A DNA stretch of 64,000 nt from Mesorhizobium sp. J428 (lineage in GTDB: Bacteria > Pseudomonadota > Alphaproteobacteria > Rhizobiales > Rhizobiaceae), in contig NZ_JAJOMX010000001.1 of the NCBI RefSeq assembly GCF_024699925.1, positions 2,084,001 to 2,148,000 on the forward strand. Reading direction: 5' to 3'. Positions 19,330-28,202 of this stretch are shown one piece after another (the stretch's first letter is position 1; every line of letters begins with the position of its first letter). The notes below the pieces were generated by a model. The model saw only the letters and a list, made by a program, of their open reading frames with translations, was not told the DNA's origin and did not search any database. A program made the position numbers and the translations under genes.

Positions 19330-20268
19330 TCAGTTCACCACGGAAGCATCGGCGCACGCACTGTCGACAGGAAGGCTGGGTCGACTGAAATAGCGTCTGC
19401 GCATCCCCCGCCATTCCGTCCGCACGCCGGGGGGCAGGATATGGAACGTCTTCTTCGGTCTCGGCAGGATTTCTCGCGAAGCATCGAACAACAATCCGTG
19501 CGCCGCGCAGACGATCGCCAGGGCATAGGCGAACCACGCCCCGATCATCAGACCTGCGAACACGTCGCTCATGAAATGCGACCCGACGAAGACCCGCGTC
19601 GTCGCCAGCCACAGGGCGAGGATCAGCGCCGGAACCCTAAGTGCGGGAAACAGCAGCGCAAGACCCATCGCCGCAGCACCTGCGACGCTCGAATGGCCGG
19701 ACGGAAAGGACGCGAAGCGTGTTTGGAACGTCCAGGGATCGAGGTGATAGGCGCCCAGCTCGGGGTAGAGGCTCGGCCTCGCCCGGCCGATCATCGGTTT
19801 CATGAGATTCACCACCAGGCCGGCCAGCAGAACCGACAGAAGCAGATAGGCGCTCATCGCGGTCTGGTTCAGCAACAGGAGTTGGGTGCGCGGCCGCAGC
19901 CGTCGCCAGGGCACGAGCGAGGCACCTATCAGCAGGCACGCCGTCGGCACCAGGATGGTGGCCGATTTGCCCCAGTGGGTCCACGCAAGCGCCTGTTCGA
20001 GCAGGGGCGATTTAGCCGCGAGCCGGTTCGCCGCGAAATAGGTGTCGATAGTGACCAGGGCGAACAGGACAATGGCGACCGCGACCGCCAGTGGCCATTT
20101 CCAGACAATCCGCCCCATGCGCCGCCTGCACCTCCGCCGATGGAGGAAGACGAGCGTGCTGACGATGTTGTCGAGCATGCGGACGCGGCTGTAGCGGCAT
20201 ATCCCGAGAGCGGCGGCACGAGGAAGAGGCGCCGGGCAGCGGGGCCTGGTATCGATCTGGTATGTCAC
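19330..20268 (-). CDS. PAP2-family membrane phosphatase
   Basis: About 312-aa membrane phosphatase of the type 2 phosphatidic acid phosphatase family. The three conserved motifs are present in order: KPMIGRARP (near residue 160), FPSGHSS (near 190) and RVFVGSHFMSD (near 225), between about six hydrophobic segments. Substrates in the family include lipid phosphates and undecaprenyl pyrophosphate. The start is uncertain: GTG 20268 gives this length, ATG 20178 would remove 30 basic residues, and neither has a clear Shine-Dalgarno. Confidence 0.85.
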   Translation of the reverse strand: MTYQIDTRPRCPAPLPRAAALGICRYSRVRMLDNIVSTLVFLHRRRCRRRMGRIVWKWPLAVAVAIVLFALVTIDTYFAANRLAAKSPLLEQALAWTHWGKSATILVPTACLLIGASLVPWRRLRPRTQLLLLNQTAMSAYLLLSVLLAGLVVNLMKPMIGRARPSLYPELGAYHLDPWTFQTRFASFPSGHSSVAGAAAMGLALLFPALRVPALILALWLATTRVFVGSHFMSDVFAGLMIGAWFAYALAIVCAAHGLLFDASREILPRPKKTFHILPPGVRTEWRGMRRRYFSRPSLPVDSACADASVVN

Positions 20269-20514
20269 GGGCGATCCGCCGAGAATGAACCCGCGCTCAA
20301 GATGTCGGCTCCCCGTGTCGAGTGACCGGAGCGGCGCGGCGGCGACGGAATCGGAACGCCGGCCGACTACAGTGGATCAGGCCGCTGGCCGCAATTCGTC
20401 GCTGATGCCGCCCCCCGGCGGATAACCACGATAATGCCCTGCTTCCATTACGGAGAGACGACAGCGTGCGAGAAAAGAGACGTGTTCAGGCGATGGCATG
20501 CGCCGGCTCGACGG

Positions 20515-21660
20515 CTATCCCAGAAGATTGCGGACCACGCGCATGAAGATCCGCGCACCGGGTTCGATCAGGGCATCGGGAAAGTCGAAATCTGGATTAT
20601 GAAGCTGCGGCGACCCTTCGCCGGATCCGAACAGGAACATCGCCGACTTCGCACCTCGCCCGAACAGTCCGAAATCCTCAGACCCGCGCATGATCTCTGC
20701 CTCGCCATGCGGAACTTCCTCCGCATCGAACGCCGCGCGCAGGATATCCACGGCTTCGGGATCATTCTCGCAGTGGTAGAAAACATCGTGATAATCGACG
20801 GTAACCTCGAGCCCATACCGACCGGCGGCCTCGCGGACGAGCGCTTCGGCCTGATCCACGAGACCGCTCATGCCGTCGTCTGTCAGCGTGCGCAGCGTCG
20901 CCCAGATTTCGGCATGGCCGGGCGCGATGCCGAAGGCGGGCTCGCCGAGACGGGCATGAGTGACCGTCACGAGGCGATATCCGGAGTCCAGGTCGCCGCC
21001 GGGCCCGAGCGCGGTGAGTGACGGCATCAGATCGGCGACGGCTCGCATCGGCGAGAGTCCCGCCTCCGGTACCGAAGCATGCGATGTCTTGCCTGCAAGC
21101 ACGGCCCGCATGCCGCGCGAGGCGCAGTTCGCAGGTCCCGGCGACAAACGCGCCGATCCGAGCGGCAGGCCGGGCATGTTGTGCAGCGCGAAGGCGAAAT
21201 CGGGCGCGATCTGCTTGAATTTGGAATCGGCGATGACTGCTGCGGCGCCCGCACCGGTCTCCTCCGCCGGCTGGAAGAGCAGCACGACGCTTCCGCGCGC
21301 AGGCCGGTTCCGCGCAAGCCCGCGCGCAAGGCCGGTCAAGATCGTCATATGCCCGTCATGGCCACAGAGATGACCTTTGCCCGGCATGGTCGAACGATAC
21401 GGAAGACGTCCGATCTCCTCGATCGGAAGTGCGTCGAGCTCGCAGCGAAACATGACGGCAGGCCCAGGTTCCGTGCCGTTGAACACCGCGGCAACGCCGT
21501 GTCCGCCGAGCCTGGTGACGATGCGGTCGGGCCCGATCTCTTCCAGAACCGCAACGATCCGACGGGCGGTGGCTTCCTCCTCGCCGGAGATTTCCGGGCT
21601 GGCATGCAGTTGGTGCCGGAGCTCCACGAGGTCGACGATGTCGTGATTGGTGAGAAACAT
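20515..21660 (-). CDS. M20-family amidohydrolase (hippurate hydrolase-like)
   Basis: 381-aa metal-dependent hydrolase of the M20D group (HipO/IAA-amino acid hydrolase type) that removes N-acyl groups. The CGHDGHMTIL motif with metal ligands lies near residue 100 and FQPAEETGAGA with the catalytic Glu near 133. The dimerisation domain follows, and MRGSEDFGLFG near 345 gives the last ligand region. ATG 21660 is chosen because it opens the conserved NHDIVDLVELRHQLHASPE start; an upstream start at 21747 only adds non-conserved residues. Acyl substrate unknown. Confidence 0.92.
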   Translation of the reverse strand: MFLTNHDIVDLVELRHQLHASPEISGEEEATARRIVAVLEEIGPDRIVTRLGGHGVAAVFNGTEPGPAVMFRCELDALPIEEIGRLPYRSTMPGKGHLCGHDGHMTILTGLARGLARNRPARGSVVLLFQPAEETGAGAAAVIADSKFKQIAPDFAFALHNMPGLPLGSARLSPGPANCASRGMRAVLAGKTSHASVPEAGLSPMRAVADLMPSLTALGPGGDLDSGYRLVTVTHARLGEPAFGIAPGHAEIWATLRTLTDDGMSGLVDQAEALVREAAGRYGLEVTVDYHDVFYHCENDPEAVDILRAAFDAEEVPHGEAEIMRGSEDFGLFGRGAKSAMFLFGSGEGSPQLHNPDFDFPDALIEPGARIFMRVVRNLLG

Positions 21661-21761
21661 TCCGACGATTGTCCCTGATTCAGGATCACAGATTCGCGAT
21701 GATAGGTCGCCAAACCGGGATTCCAACCTTAGTTTCTCGAAATGCAACCAGGGAGCGTCTG

Positions 21762-22139
21762 ATGAAGAAGCTTGTCGCCTTGGCCGGAACGATCATGCTT
21801 ATGTTCTCCGGCAGCGCCGCATTCGCCCACCATGGCTGGTCCTGGACCCAGGATGGATTTTTCGAGCTCACCGGCAGGATCGTCTCGATCTATTACGGCA
21901 ATCCGCATCCGGTTCTGGACGTCGAGGTCGATGGTCAGGTCTGGAAGGTTGATCTGGCGACACCGGCGGCGACGACGCGCGCGGGTTTCCTGGAAAACAC
22001 CGCCAAGATCGGGGACGACGTGACCGCAGTCGGCAATCGTTCGCGTGACGAGACCCGGCACTGGATGAAGGCGGTCCGCATCAGCGTGGGAGGCAAGACC
22101 TACGATGTCTATCCGTCCCGCGTTCCACCCGCGAACTGA
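21762..22139 (+). CDS. DUF6152-like secreted protein
   Basis: 125-aa protein with a clean signal peptide (residues 1-23, ending AAFAHH) followed by HHGWSWTQDGFFELTGRIVSIYYGNPHPVLDVEV, a pattern I associate with the DUF6152 family of small periplasmic beta-rich proteins. The HH at the mature N-terminus could bind metal, but this is a guess. RBS AGGGAG precedes ATG 21762. The next gene starts only 3 bp after the stop, so the two form a pair. Confidence 0.75.
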   Translation: MKKLVALAGTIMLMFSGSAAFAHHGWSWTQDGFFELTGRIVSIYYGNPHPVLDVEVDGQVWKVDLATPAATTRAGFLENTAKIGDDVTAVGNRSRDETRHWMKAVRISVGGKTYDVYPSRVPPAN

Positions 22140-22142
22140 CGT

Positions 22143-22580
22143 TTGGAAGACGTATTAGCAGCCTTGGAAGCCTCGGCCATCGCGGGATGGCTGAAGACGT
22201 CGTTCTATATCTATCCGCTCGTCAACGCAGCCCATATCGCCGCGGCAGGAGTCGTGCTGTCGTCAGTCGGCGTGATGCATCTGCGCGCGGCCGGACTGTT
22301 CGCCCTGCTCGACCGCGCCGCGACCGAACGTTACTTCCGCGGCATGGCGGTCGGAGCCTTCGTCGTCGCAGCGGGCACTGGCACCGCGCTGTTCGTCGTC
22401 AATCCAAGCGAATATGCCGTCAATCCGGCGTTCCGGATCAAGCTGATCCTGCTCGTGATGGCCGGCGCGAACTTTGCGGCCTATCTAGCCCTGCCGCGAT
22501 GGCGGCCTGCCGGCGCGGCTGCGTCGTTTCTGCTCTGGCCGGCAACGCTGCTGGCGGGGCGTTTCATCGGTTTCCTGTAG
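22143..22580 (+). CDS. Four-TM membrane protein, DUF6644-like
   Basis: 145-aa integral membrane protein with four hydrophobic segments (about residues 25-48, 68-88, 96-116, 122-142). It begins at TTG 22143, 3 bp after the stop of the secreted DUF6152-like gene. Such pairs of a small secreted protein and a small membrane protein suggest a shared envelope role; none is established. The last 17 bp overlap the convergent hydrolase gene. Confidence 0.65.
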   Translation: MEDVLAALEASAIAGWLKTSFYIYPLVNAAHIAAAGVVLSSVGVMHLRAAGLFALLDRAATERYFRGMAVGAFVVAAGTGTALFVVNPSEYAVNPAFRIKLILLVMAGANFAAYLALPRWRPAGAAASFLLWPATLLAGRFIGFL

Positions 22581-23514
22581 TCTCTCCCAGGACGAAACCG
22601 GCCAGCGCGTCCACCACCCCCGGCGCCAGCGGCAGGGAAGGGTCGGCATAGGTGCCGAAGTTCGCGGCTAAATCGTTGGCTGGAGCCACCTTCAACACGT
22701 GGTTCGCATGCGGGATCAAAGCCAGCGACGCGTCGGGCCTTGCGGCAGCGAGCAGGCGGGCATCCTCCGCACCGATCTGCAGGTCGGCCTCGCCTTGCAG
22801 GATCAGCACCGGCACGGTGACACTGGCGATCAACTTTGCCGGATCGTGCGAGAACAGGTCGCGCAGGAAACCCTGGACAGCCGGCGCGAAGAGCCCGGCG
22901 ACGGCCGGCGGAAACGAGCCGGTGTCGACGGAGCCGCCTGCCTCCAGTGTCGTGATGGCATCGAGCATCTGCGGCAGATAGGGCGCGTTGGCCGGGTTGC
23001 CCTGCAACTGCGCACGCAGCACGTCGCCCAACTTCCGCCCGGGACCGCAAACGAGCAGCAGGCCGCAGATACCGTCCGGCATCTGTCCGGCCTGCAGCGC
23101 CACCAGCGCGCCCTCGCTGTGGCCGAGCACCCAGACGCAGGATACGCCCGCCTTTTCACGAATGGCACCGACCCAGCTGTGCACATCGGTCGCGTAATCG
23201 GCGATCGTCACGGCATTCGGATCGGGCACGGCTCCCGCACTGGCGAACATGCCACGCTTGTCGGCGCGCACGGACGAAACCCCGCGTTCCGCCAGCTCTT
23301 CGGCCAACAGCCGGTAGGTGGACGCCCTAACGCCGAGCGGGTTGTTGCCGTCGCGGTCGGTCGGGCCTGAGCCCGGCACGATCAGAACGACAGGCGCGCT
23401 TTCGCCGGCCGCGAGATATGTGCCGGCCAGGTCACTTTGCGGCCCGGGAGCGGTGATTTCCTCTGCGTCGGCAAAGGAGGTCATCAGGCCAAGCGCCAGC
23501 GCGACATACTTCAT
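22564..23514 (-). CDS. Alpha/beta hydrolase, exported
   Basis: 316-aa protein with an N-terminal signal peptide (MKYVALALGLMTSFADAEE) and an alpha/beta-hydrolase fold. The oxyanion region is VPGSGPTDRDGNNP near residue 45, the nucleophile elbow is GHSEGA near 133, and a C-terminal HANHVLK carries the candidate catalytic His. This resembles the BAAT/YfhR-like serine hydrolases. Its start overlaps the stop of the upstream PH-domain gene by 4 bp (ATGA). Substrate unknown. Confidence 0.85.
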   Translation of the reverse strand: MKYVALALGLMTSFADAEEITAPGPQSDLAGTYLAAGESAPVVLIVPGSGPTDRDGNNPLGVRASTYRLLAEELAERGVSSVRADKRGMFASAGAVPDPNAVTIADYATDVHSWVGAIREKAGVSCVWVLGHSEGALVALQAGQMPDGICGLLLVCGPGRKLGDVLRAQLQGNPANAPYLPQMLDAITTLEAGGSVDTGSFPPAVAGLFAPAVQGFLRDLFSHDPAKLIASVTVPVLILQGEADLQIGAEDARLLAAARPDASLALIPHANHVLKVAPANDLAANFGTYADPSLPLAPGVVDALAGFVLGETTGNR

Positions 23515-24062
23515 CTAAGATTGCCGTTCGCTTCGGCGGCCTGTTTCTGGATGAGAGAAAAGACTCGTTTCACGTCAGGAATACGCACGAAGGCCGGTGT
23601 CGCATCGAGCCAAGGTTGCCACATGGCGGTGATCACATTTTGCAGCGTCGCAACCCCGCCGAATCTGATTGTTCCCGAGCCATCCCTCTGTTCACTTAGT
23701 TCGAGGGATGGCAGGTTGCGAATGTCGAGAAAGCGGAGATTGGACCCGTCTTCTTTGGAAATGAGAATCCGGCGTTCCGTCACTGCGTATCTGGTCCGGG
23801 CTCGGCTACGAGCATCCAGCAGGAAACGGCCGAGAAGAAAATAGACGCCGACTGCGAGAAACAGGAGGCCGAAGAGCCGAAAGAACATGGGACCGCCGCC
23901 GGCCCAGACAGCTACGTTCCAGAATATGACGAACGCAATCCAGACGAAGCTGAACGGGATGAGGAACCAGTCTGCCGGGCGAAGGTTCAAGCCGCCTGTC
24001 GGACGACCGGTCCAGAGCAGGCGTTCGCCGGGGAGAAGAAGCTGCTGGAAACTGTAATCCAC
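23511..24062 (-). CDS. Bacterial PH-domain membrane protein
   Basis: 183-aa protein with LLPGERLLWTGRP at the N-terminus, two adjacent membrane segments (about residues 33-80), then RYAVTERRILI and a beta-rich region, the usual order of bacterial PH-domain (bPH) membrane proteins. The family has no firm function. Its stop overlaps the start of the hydrolase gene as ATGA, and leuB lies 18 bp upstream on the same strand, so leuB, this gene and the hydrolase may share a transcript. Confidence 0.75.
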   Translation of the reverse strand: MDYSFQQLLLPGERLLWTGRPTGGLNLRPADWFLIPFSFVWIAFVIFWNVAVWAGGGPMFFRLFGLLFLAVGVYFLLGRFLLDARSRARTRYAVTERRILISKEDGSNLRFLDIRNLPSLELSEQRDGSGTIRFGGVATLQNVITAMWQPWLDATPAFVRIPDVKRVFSLIQKQAAEANGNLR

Positions 24063-24080
24063 CCCTCCTCCCCGTGAGCG

Positions 24081-25193
24081 CTAGGCCGCCAGCGCCCGGA
24101 ACTTCTCCACGATCGCGTCGCCCATCTGCTGGGTGTTCACCTGCGTTGCGCCGGCGGACATGATGTCGCTCGTGCGCAGGCCGCTGTCCAGCACGTCGGC
24201 GATCGCTTTCTCCAGCCGATCGGCCTCGGCGACCATGTTGAACGAGTAGCGCAGGCACATGGCGAAGGAGGCGATCATAGCGATCGGGTTGGCGATACCC
24301 TTGCCGGCGATGTCGGGCGCCGAGCCGTGCACCGGCTCATAGAGCGCCTTGCGGCTGCCGGTCTTGGCGTCGGGTGCACCGAGCGAGGCCGATGGCAGCA
24401 TGCCGAGCGAGCCGGTCAGCATGGCCGCCACGTCGGACAGCATGTCGCCGAACAGGTTGTCGGTGACGATGACGTCGAACTGCTTCGGCCAGCGCACGAG
24501 CTGCATGCCGCCGGCATCCGCCAGCATGTGGCTGAGCTCGACGTCCGGATACTTCGCCTTGTGCGTCTGCGTCACGACCTCGTTCCAGAGCACGCCCGAC
24601 TTCATGACGTTGCGCTTTTCCATCGAGCAGACCTTGTTCTGCCGCGTGCGCGCCAGCTCAAAGGCGACGCCCGCGATGCGCTCGATCTCGAACGTGTCGT
24701 AGACCTGCGTGTCGATGCCGCGCTTCTGGCCGTTGCCGAGGTCAATGATCTCCTTCGGCTCGCCGAAATACACGCCGCCGGTGAGCTCGCGCACGATCAG
24801 GATGTCGAGGCCTTCTACGACCTCGGGCTTGAGCGAGGAGGAGGCGGCGAGCGCCGGATAGCAGATCGCCGGGCGCAAGTTGGCGAACAGCTCCATCTCC
24901 TTGCGCAGGCGCAGCAGGCCGGCTTCGGGACGCACCTCGTAGGGCACGCCATCCCACTTCGGTCCACCGACGGCGCCGAACAGCACCGCGTCGGCCGCCA
25001 TGGCCTTGGCCATGTCCTCTTCCGATATCGCCTTGCCGTGCGCATCGTAGGCGCAGCCGCCGACCAGTCCTTCCTCGGTCTCGAAGCCGGCGCCCATCTC
25101 CGCGTTCATCATGGCGATCAGCTTCTTCACTTCCGCCATCGCTTCGGGGCCGATGCCGTCGCCGGCGAGGAGGAGAAGCTTGCGGAATGCCAT
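24081..25193 (-). CDS. leuB: 3-isopropylmalate dehydrogenase
   Basis: 370-aa NAD-dependent oxidative decarboxylase of leucine biosynthesis. [11 protein letters not shown] opens the protein, then AVGGPKWDG, the substrate-binding [16 protein letters not shown](T)GGVYFG, and the metal-binding [10 protein letters not shown] near residue 245, ending with [18 protein letters not shown]. Start 25193 follows GAAAGG; the extra upstream frame to 25274 has no conserved sequence. leuD lies 1.25 kb upstream on the same strand, separated by two small genes. Confidence 0.97.
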   Translation of the reverse strand: MAFRKLLLLAGDGIGPEAMAEVKKLIAMMNAEMGAGFETEEGLVGGCAYDAHGKAISEEDMAKAMAADAVLFGAVGGPKWDGVPYEVRPEAGLLRLRKEMELFANLRPAICYPALAASSSLKPEVVEGLDILIVRELTGGVYFGEPKEIIDLGNGQKRGIDTQVYDTFEIERIAGVAFELARTRQNKVCSMEKRNVMKSGVLWNEVVTQTHKAKYPDVELSHMLADAGGMQLVRWPKQFDVIVTDNLFGDMLSDVAAMLTGSLGMLPSASLGAPDAKTGSRKALYEPVHGSAPDIAGKGIANPIAMIASFAMCLRYSFNMVAEADRLEKAIADVLDSGLRTSDIMSAGATQVNTQQMGDAIVEKFRALAA

Positions 25194-25313
25194 GGTCGCG
25201 CCTTTCGTGCAGGAAATCTCGCGCGACGTGCTAGACGCGGCGGCAGCGCCGCGCAAGCCGGAAATAGCACTCAATCGGTTCGCAGAGGCAAGGCGCCTGG
25301 CCGGGTCGTGCGT

Positions 25314-26135
25314 CTAGCGCCCGATCGCACCCGTCATCGCGTCGATGACGTCCTTCGGCCACGTCGCAGCAGGCGGCCAGCTGTTCGGCGTCTTGCCGTC
25401 GGTCTGCTGGGCAAAGTAGAGCGCCTCCGCCTTCGGATCGATCGCCATGAAACTGTCGCTGCGGCCGCAGGCATGAGGCACGCAGCCTTCGGACCAGAGC
25501 ACGCCCGACTTAAGCGTCTCCGGCGCACCGCCGACAACGAGGCCGGTGGCGACGGTTTCCAGATCGCCGCCCAGGAGTTTCTCTGCGGCGGAGTAGACCG
25601 CCTCGTTGCGGAACGTATCCAGGATATGCTCGACCCCCGACAGGTCGAGATCCGACCAGCCGGTATCGGCTTGCGGCTTGAAGGTCAGGAGACCGGCGAG
25701 GCCGATGCGGTCCGTCGGCGACCAGGTGACGACATCGCCGCTCGAACCCGGCAGGAGGTAGGGAACGAAGTAGATGCGGTCCGGCGTGACGGCGGGAGAC
25801 GGCGCACCGCAATCCTCGCCGATATAGTCGCTGTCGACCTCCTCACCGTTCTTCCAGACGATCAGCGTGCCCGGACTACAGGCGTTGCCACCGTCGCCGA
25901 CCGAGATGAGCGCAACCTTCGAGCCACCCACTTCCGTTTCCTGGTCGTAGGAGACGTAATAGTTGGAGGCGAGCAACCGGCCGTCGAAGGCGATCTCCTT
26001 CTCGCCCGTATCCGTCTCGGTGATGGTGATCGTGCCGCCTTCGAACGGGTGTTTTTCAGGCTCTGCAGTCTGAGCCAGCGCCGGCACACTGCCAAGGGCA
26101 GATATGACCACAGCGAATAGGACGGGTATGCGCAT
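25314..26135 (-). CDS. Hypothetical secreted protein
   Basis: 273-aa protein with a signal peptide (residues 1-22, ending PALAQT). The mature part is acidic and beta-rich, with FEGGTITITETDTGEKEIAFDGRLL at its start, and contains four cysteines that may pair. No family recognised. ATG 26135 follows GGAGATAGAG; an ATG 12 bp upstream also exists. It lies between leuD and leuB in a run of genes on one strand, but its content gives no tie to leucine synthesis. Confidence 0.65.
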   Translation of the reverse strand: MRIPVLFAVVISALGSVPALAQTAEPEKHPFEGGTITITETDTGEKEIAFDGRLLASNYYVSYDQETEVGGSKVALISVGDGGNACSPGTLIVWKNGEEVDSDYIGEDCGAPSPAVTPDRIYFVPYLLPGSSGDVVTWSPTDRIGLAGLLTFKPQADTGWSDLDLSGVEHILDTFRNEAVYSAAEKLLGGDLETVATGLVVGGAPETLKSGVLWSEGCVPHACGRSDSFMAIDPKAEALYFAQQTDGKTPNSWPPAATWPKDVIDAMTGAIGR

Positions 26136-26190
26136 CTCTATCTCCATGTGACGCCAGACTGCCACGGCGACCAATGCATGTAGCCTGGAG

Positions 26191-26427
26191 TCAGTTTGAC
26201 CGGACGATCCGGGAGAGGATACGCCGCACGAAAGGTGCGACGACTAGGACGCTCGGAAAGGCGATCGCCCAGGACGGCAGCCAGGCCGACAACCACAGCT
26301 GCGGGAAATTGGCGTGGACGCCGGCCGCAAGCGCGGTCGACATGCCGGACACCAGGAATGACATCATACCAGAAAGAAGCAGCCCGAACGCATAAGGTTC
26401 GAGCCGCTTCGGCAGGAAAGGCTTCAT
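26191..26427 (-). CDS. DUF2798 small membrane protein
   Basis: 78-aa protein with two hydrophobic segments (about residues 13-36 and 48-66) and a basic C-terminus. The pattern PFGLLLSGMMSFLVSGMST ... WAIAFPSVLVVAPFVRRI is that of DUF2798 proteins, a small two-helix membrane family of unknown function. It starts 15 bp after the leuD stop, so it is probably co-transcribed. Confidence 0.7.
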   Translation of the reverse strand: MKPFLPKRLEPYAFGLLLSGMMSFLVSGMSTALAAGVHANFPQLWLSAWLPSWAIAFPSVLVVAPFVRRILSRIVRSN

Positions 26428-26441
26428 GGGACGGACGAAGC

Positions 26442-27047
26442 TCAGGCCCAGGGACGTGCCGCGGCGTTCGTCTTCTCGAAACTGTCGATGGCCGAGGCCT
26501 TCTCCAGCGTCAGGCCGATGTCGTCGAGCCCGTTGAGCAGGCAATGACGCTTGAAGGCATCGAGGTCGAACGTGATCGTGCCGCCGTCCGGCCCGCGGAT
26601 TTCCCTGGCTTCGAGGTCGACGGTGAGCGTCGCATTGGAGCCGCGCGAAGCATCGTCGAGCAGCTTCTCCAGATCCTCGGGGCTTACCGTGATCGGCAGG
26701 ATGCCGTTCTTGAAGCAGTTGTTGTAGAAGATGTCGGCAAAGCTGGTGGAGATCACGCAGCGGATGCCGAAGTCGAGCAGCGCCCACGGCGCATGTTCGC
26801 GCGAGGAGCCACAGCCGAAATTGTCTCCCGCCACCAGAATCTGCGCCTTGCGGTAGGCTGGCTTGTTAAGCACGAAATCCGGATTCTCCGAACCGTCCTC
26901 GTTGTAGCGCATCTCTGCGAAAAGGCCTGTGCCGAGCCCGGTGCGCTTGATCGTCTTCAGGTAATCCTTGGGGATGATCATGTCCGTGTCGATGTTGACG
27001 ATCGGCAGCGGCGCGGCAACCCCGGTCAATGTGGTGAATTTATCCAT
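26442..27047 (-). CDS. leuD: 3-isopropylmalate dehydratase small subunit
   Basis: 201-aa small subunit of isopropylmalate isomerase, which with LeuC interconverts 2- and 3-isopropylmalate. The opening [26 protein letters not shown], the [13 protein letters not shown] motif near residue 72-85 and the [20 protein letters not shown] stretch are diagnostic. leuC is not next to it and is absent from the window, as it is in some rhizobia where leuC lies some kilobases away. Confidence 0.97.
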   Translation of the reverse strand: MDKFTTLTGVAAPLPIVNIDTDMIIPKDYLKTIKRTGLGTGLFAEMRYNEDGSENPDFVLNKPAYRKAQILVAGDNFGCGSSREHAPWALLDFGIRCVISTSFADIFYNNCFKNGILPITVSPEDLEKLLDDASRGSNATLTVDLEAREIRGPDGGTITFDLDAFKRHCLLNGLDDIGLTLEKASAIDSFEKTNAAARPWA

Positions 27048-27165
27048 CGCTCATCTCCCTTCGGGCCAAGGTGCGCGGCAACGCATTACACAGACTCTTT
27101 CCCGAGGCAAAGTGGAAAGACGCCGCAGCACTTGACGCGGCAGGCGATTCCGCCACATCGACTCG

Positions 27166-27924
27166 ATGCAGCAACATCCCCTCTTCATCGGGACGGCAGG
27201 CTGGAGCATCGCGTCGCGCTATGCGGCGGAATTTCCGGCGCAGGGCTCCCATCTCGAGCGTTATGGCAAACGTCTCGGCTGCGTCGAGATCAACACCTCT
27301 TTCTACCGGCCGCATCAGCCCAAGACTTATCTGCGCTGGGCGGCGTCCGTTCCTGACGAGTTCCGCTTTTCGGTCAAGCTGCCAAAGGCGATCACGCATG
27401 AAGCCGGACTCGTCGGCGCTGAGGCGGCGCTCGACAAGTTCCTGCAGGACATAGCCGGCCTTGGCGGCAAACTCTGCGTGCTTCTCGTTCAGCTGCCCCC
27501 GCATCTGAAGTTCGAGACGCAGACCGCCGAAGACTTCTTTCGCCTGCTGCGCGGGAAGACCGCATCGCACATCGCGCTGGAACCGCGCCATCCAAGCTGG
27601 TTCTGCCACGAGGCGGAAACCATGATGAAGACGCATCACGTCGCCCGCGTCGCGGCCGACCCGTCCCGCGCGGCGAATGGGGACGAGCCGGGCGGCTGGG
27701 ATCAGCTGAGGTATTTCCGCCTGCACGGCACGCCCGATGTCTACTTTTCCGACTATAGCGCCGAGAGCCTCCTCGCGATCGGTCGGCGCGTAGCTGCATC
27801 GTCGGCCGATGGCGCCGAAGTCTGGTGTATCTTCGATAACACGGCGAAAAGCCATGCGCTGGGCAATGCCCTGTCGCTGATGCGGTCTCTCGGCGAGCCG
27901 GGACAGGAACCGCATGGCAGTTAG
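27166..27924 (+). CDS. DUF72 protein
   Basis: 252-aa protein of the DUF72 (YecE) family, a TIM-barrel fold of unknown activity. FIGTAGWSI at the N-terminus, then CVEINTSFYRPHQPKTYLRWA, FRFSVKLPKAITH, LLVQLPPHLKF and YFRLHGTP follow in the expected order. It has no clear operon partner; the downstream DUF982 gene begins 14 bp later. The family resembles sugar isomerases structurally, but no substrate is known. Confidence 0.88.
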   Translation: MQQHPLFIGTAGWSIASRYAAEFPAQGSHLERYGKRLGCVEINTSFYRPHQPKTYLRWAASVPDEFRFSVKLPKAITHEAGLVGAEAALDKFLQDIAGLGGKLCVLLVQLPPHLKFETQTAEDFFRLLRGKTASHIALEPRHPSWFCHEAETMMKTHHVARVAADPSRAANGDEPGGWDQLRYFRLHGTPDVYFSDYSAESLLAIGRRVAASSADGAEVWCIFDNTAKSHALGNALSLMRSLGEPGQEPHGS

Positions 27925-27938
27925 TCCGTTGCAGGCCA

Positions 27939-28202
27939 ATGCAGACCGAATCCGACGCCAAGCACTTCGCCGAACCCGTCCTCGTTCGACTGTCTTCGGG
28001 CGTGGTCTCGATAGGCTCGGTCCAGGAGGCCAGCGATCTGCTGGCAAGCGTGGAGTGGCCAGGCCCGCGCGACGAGTTGCATGCGAATGCGCTGGAGACC
28101 TGCCTGAAGGTGCTCGACGGACATCGCTCGATTGAAGATGCCCGCGCGCGGCTGGTCGACGCGGCGCTTGCGGCGGGACTCTATTCGGACGCGGTCAGAT
28201 GA
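27939..28202 (+). CDS. DUF982 protein (second copy)
   Basis: 87-aa DUF982 protein with FAEPVLVRLSSGVVSIGSVQEASDLL, then the conserved WPGPRDELHANALETCLKVLDG and a C-terminal ARLVDAALAAGLY. It differs clearly from the copy at 16875-17168, so it is not a recent duplicate. Its stop overlaps the end of the convergent FAD-oxidoreductase gene by 8 bp. Function unknown. Confidence 0.82.
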   Translation: MQTESDAKHFAEPVLVRLSSGVVSIGSVQEASDLLASVEWPGPRDELHANALETCLKVLDGHRSIEDARARLVDAALAAGLYSDAVR

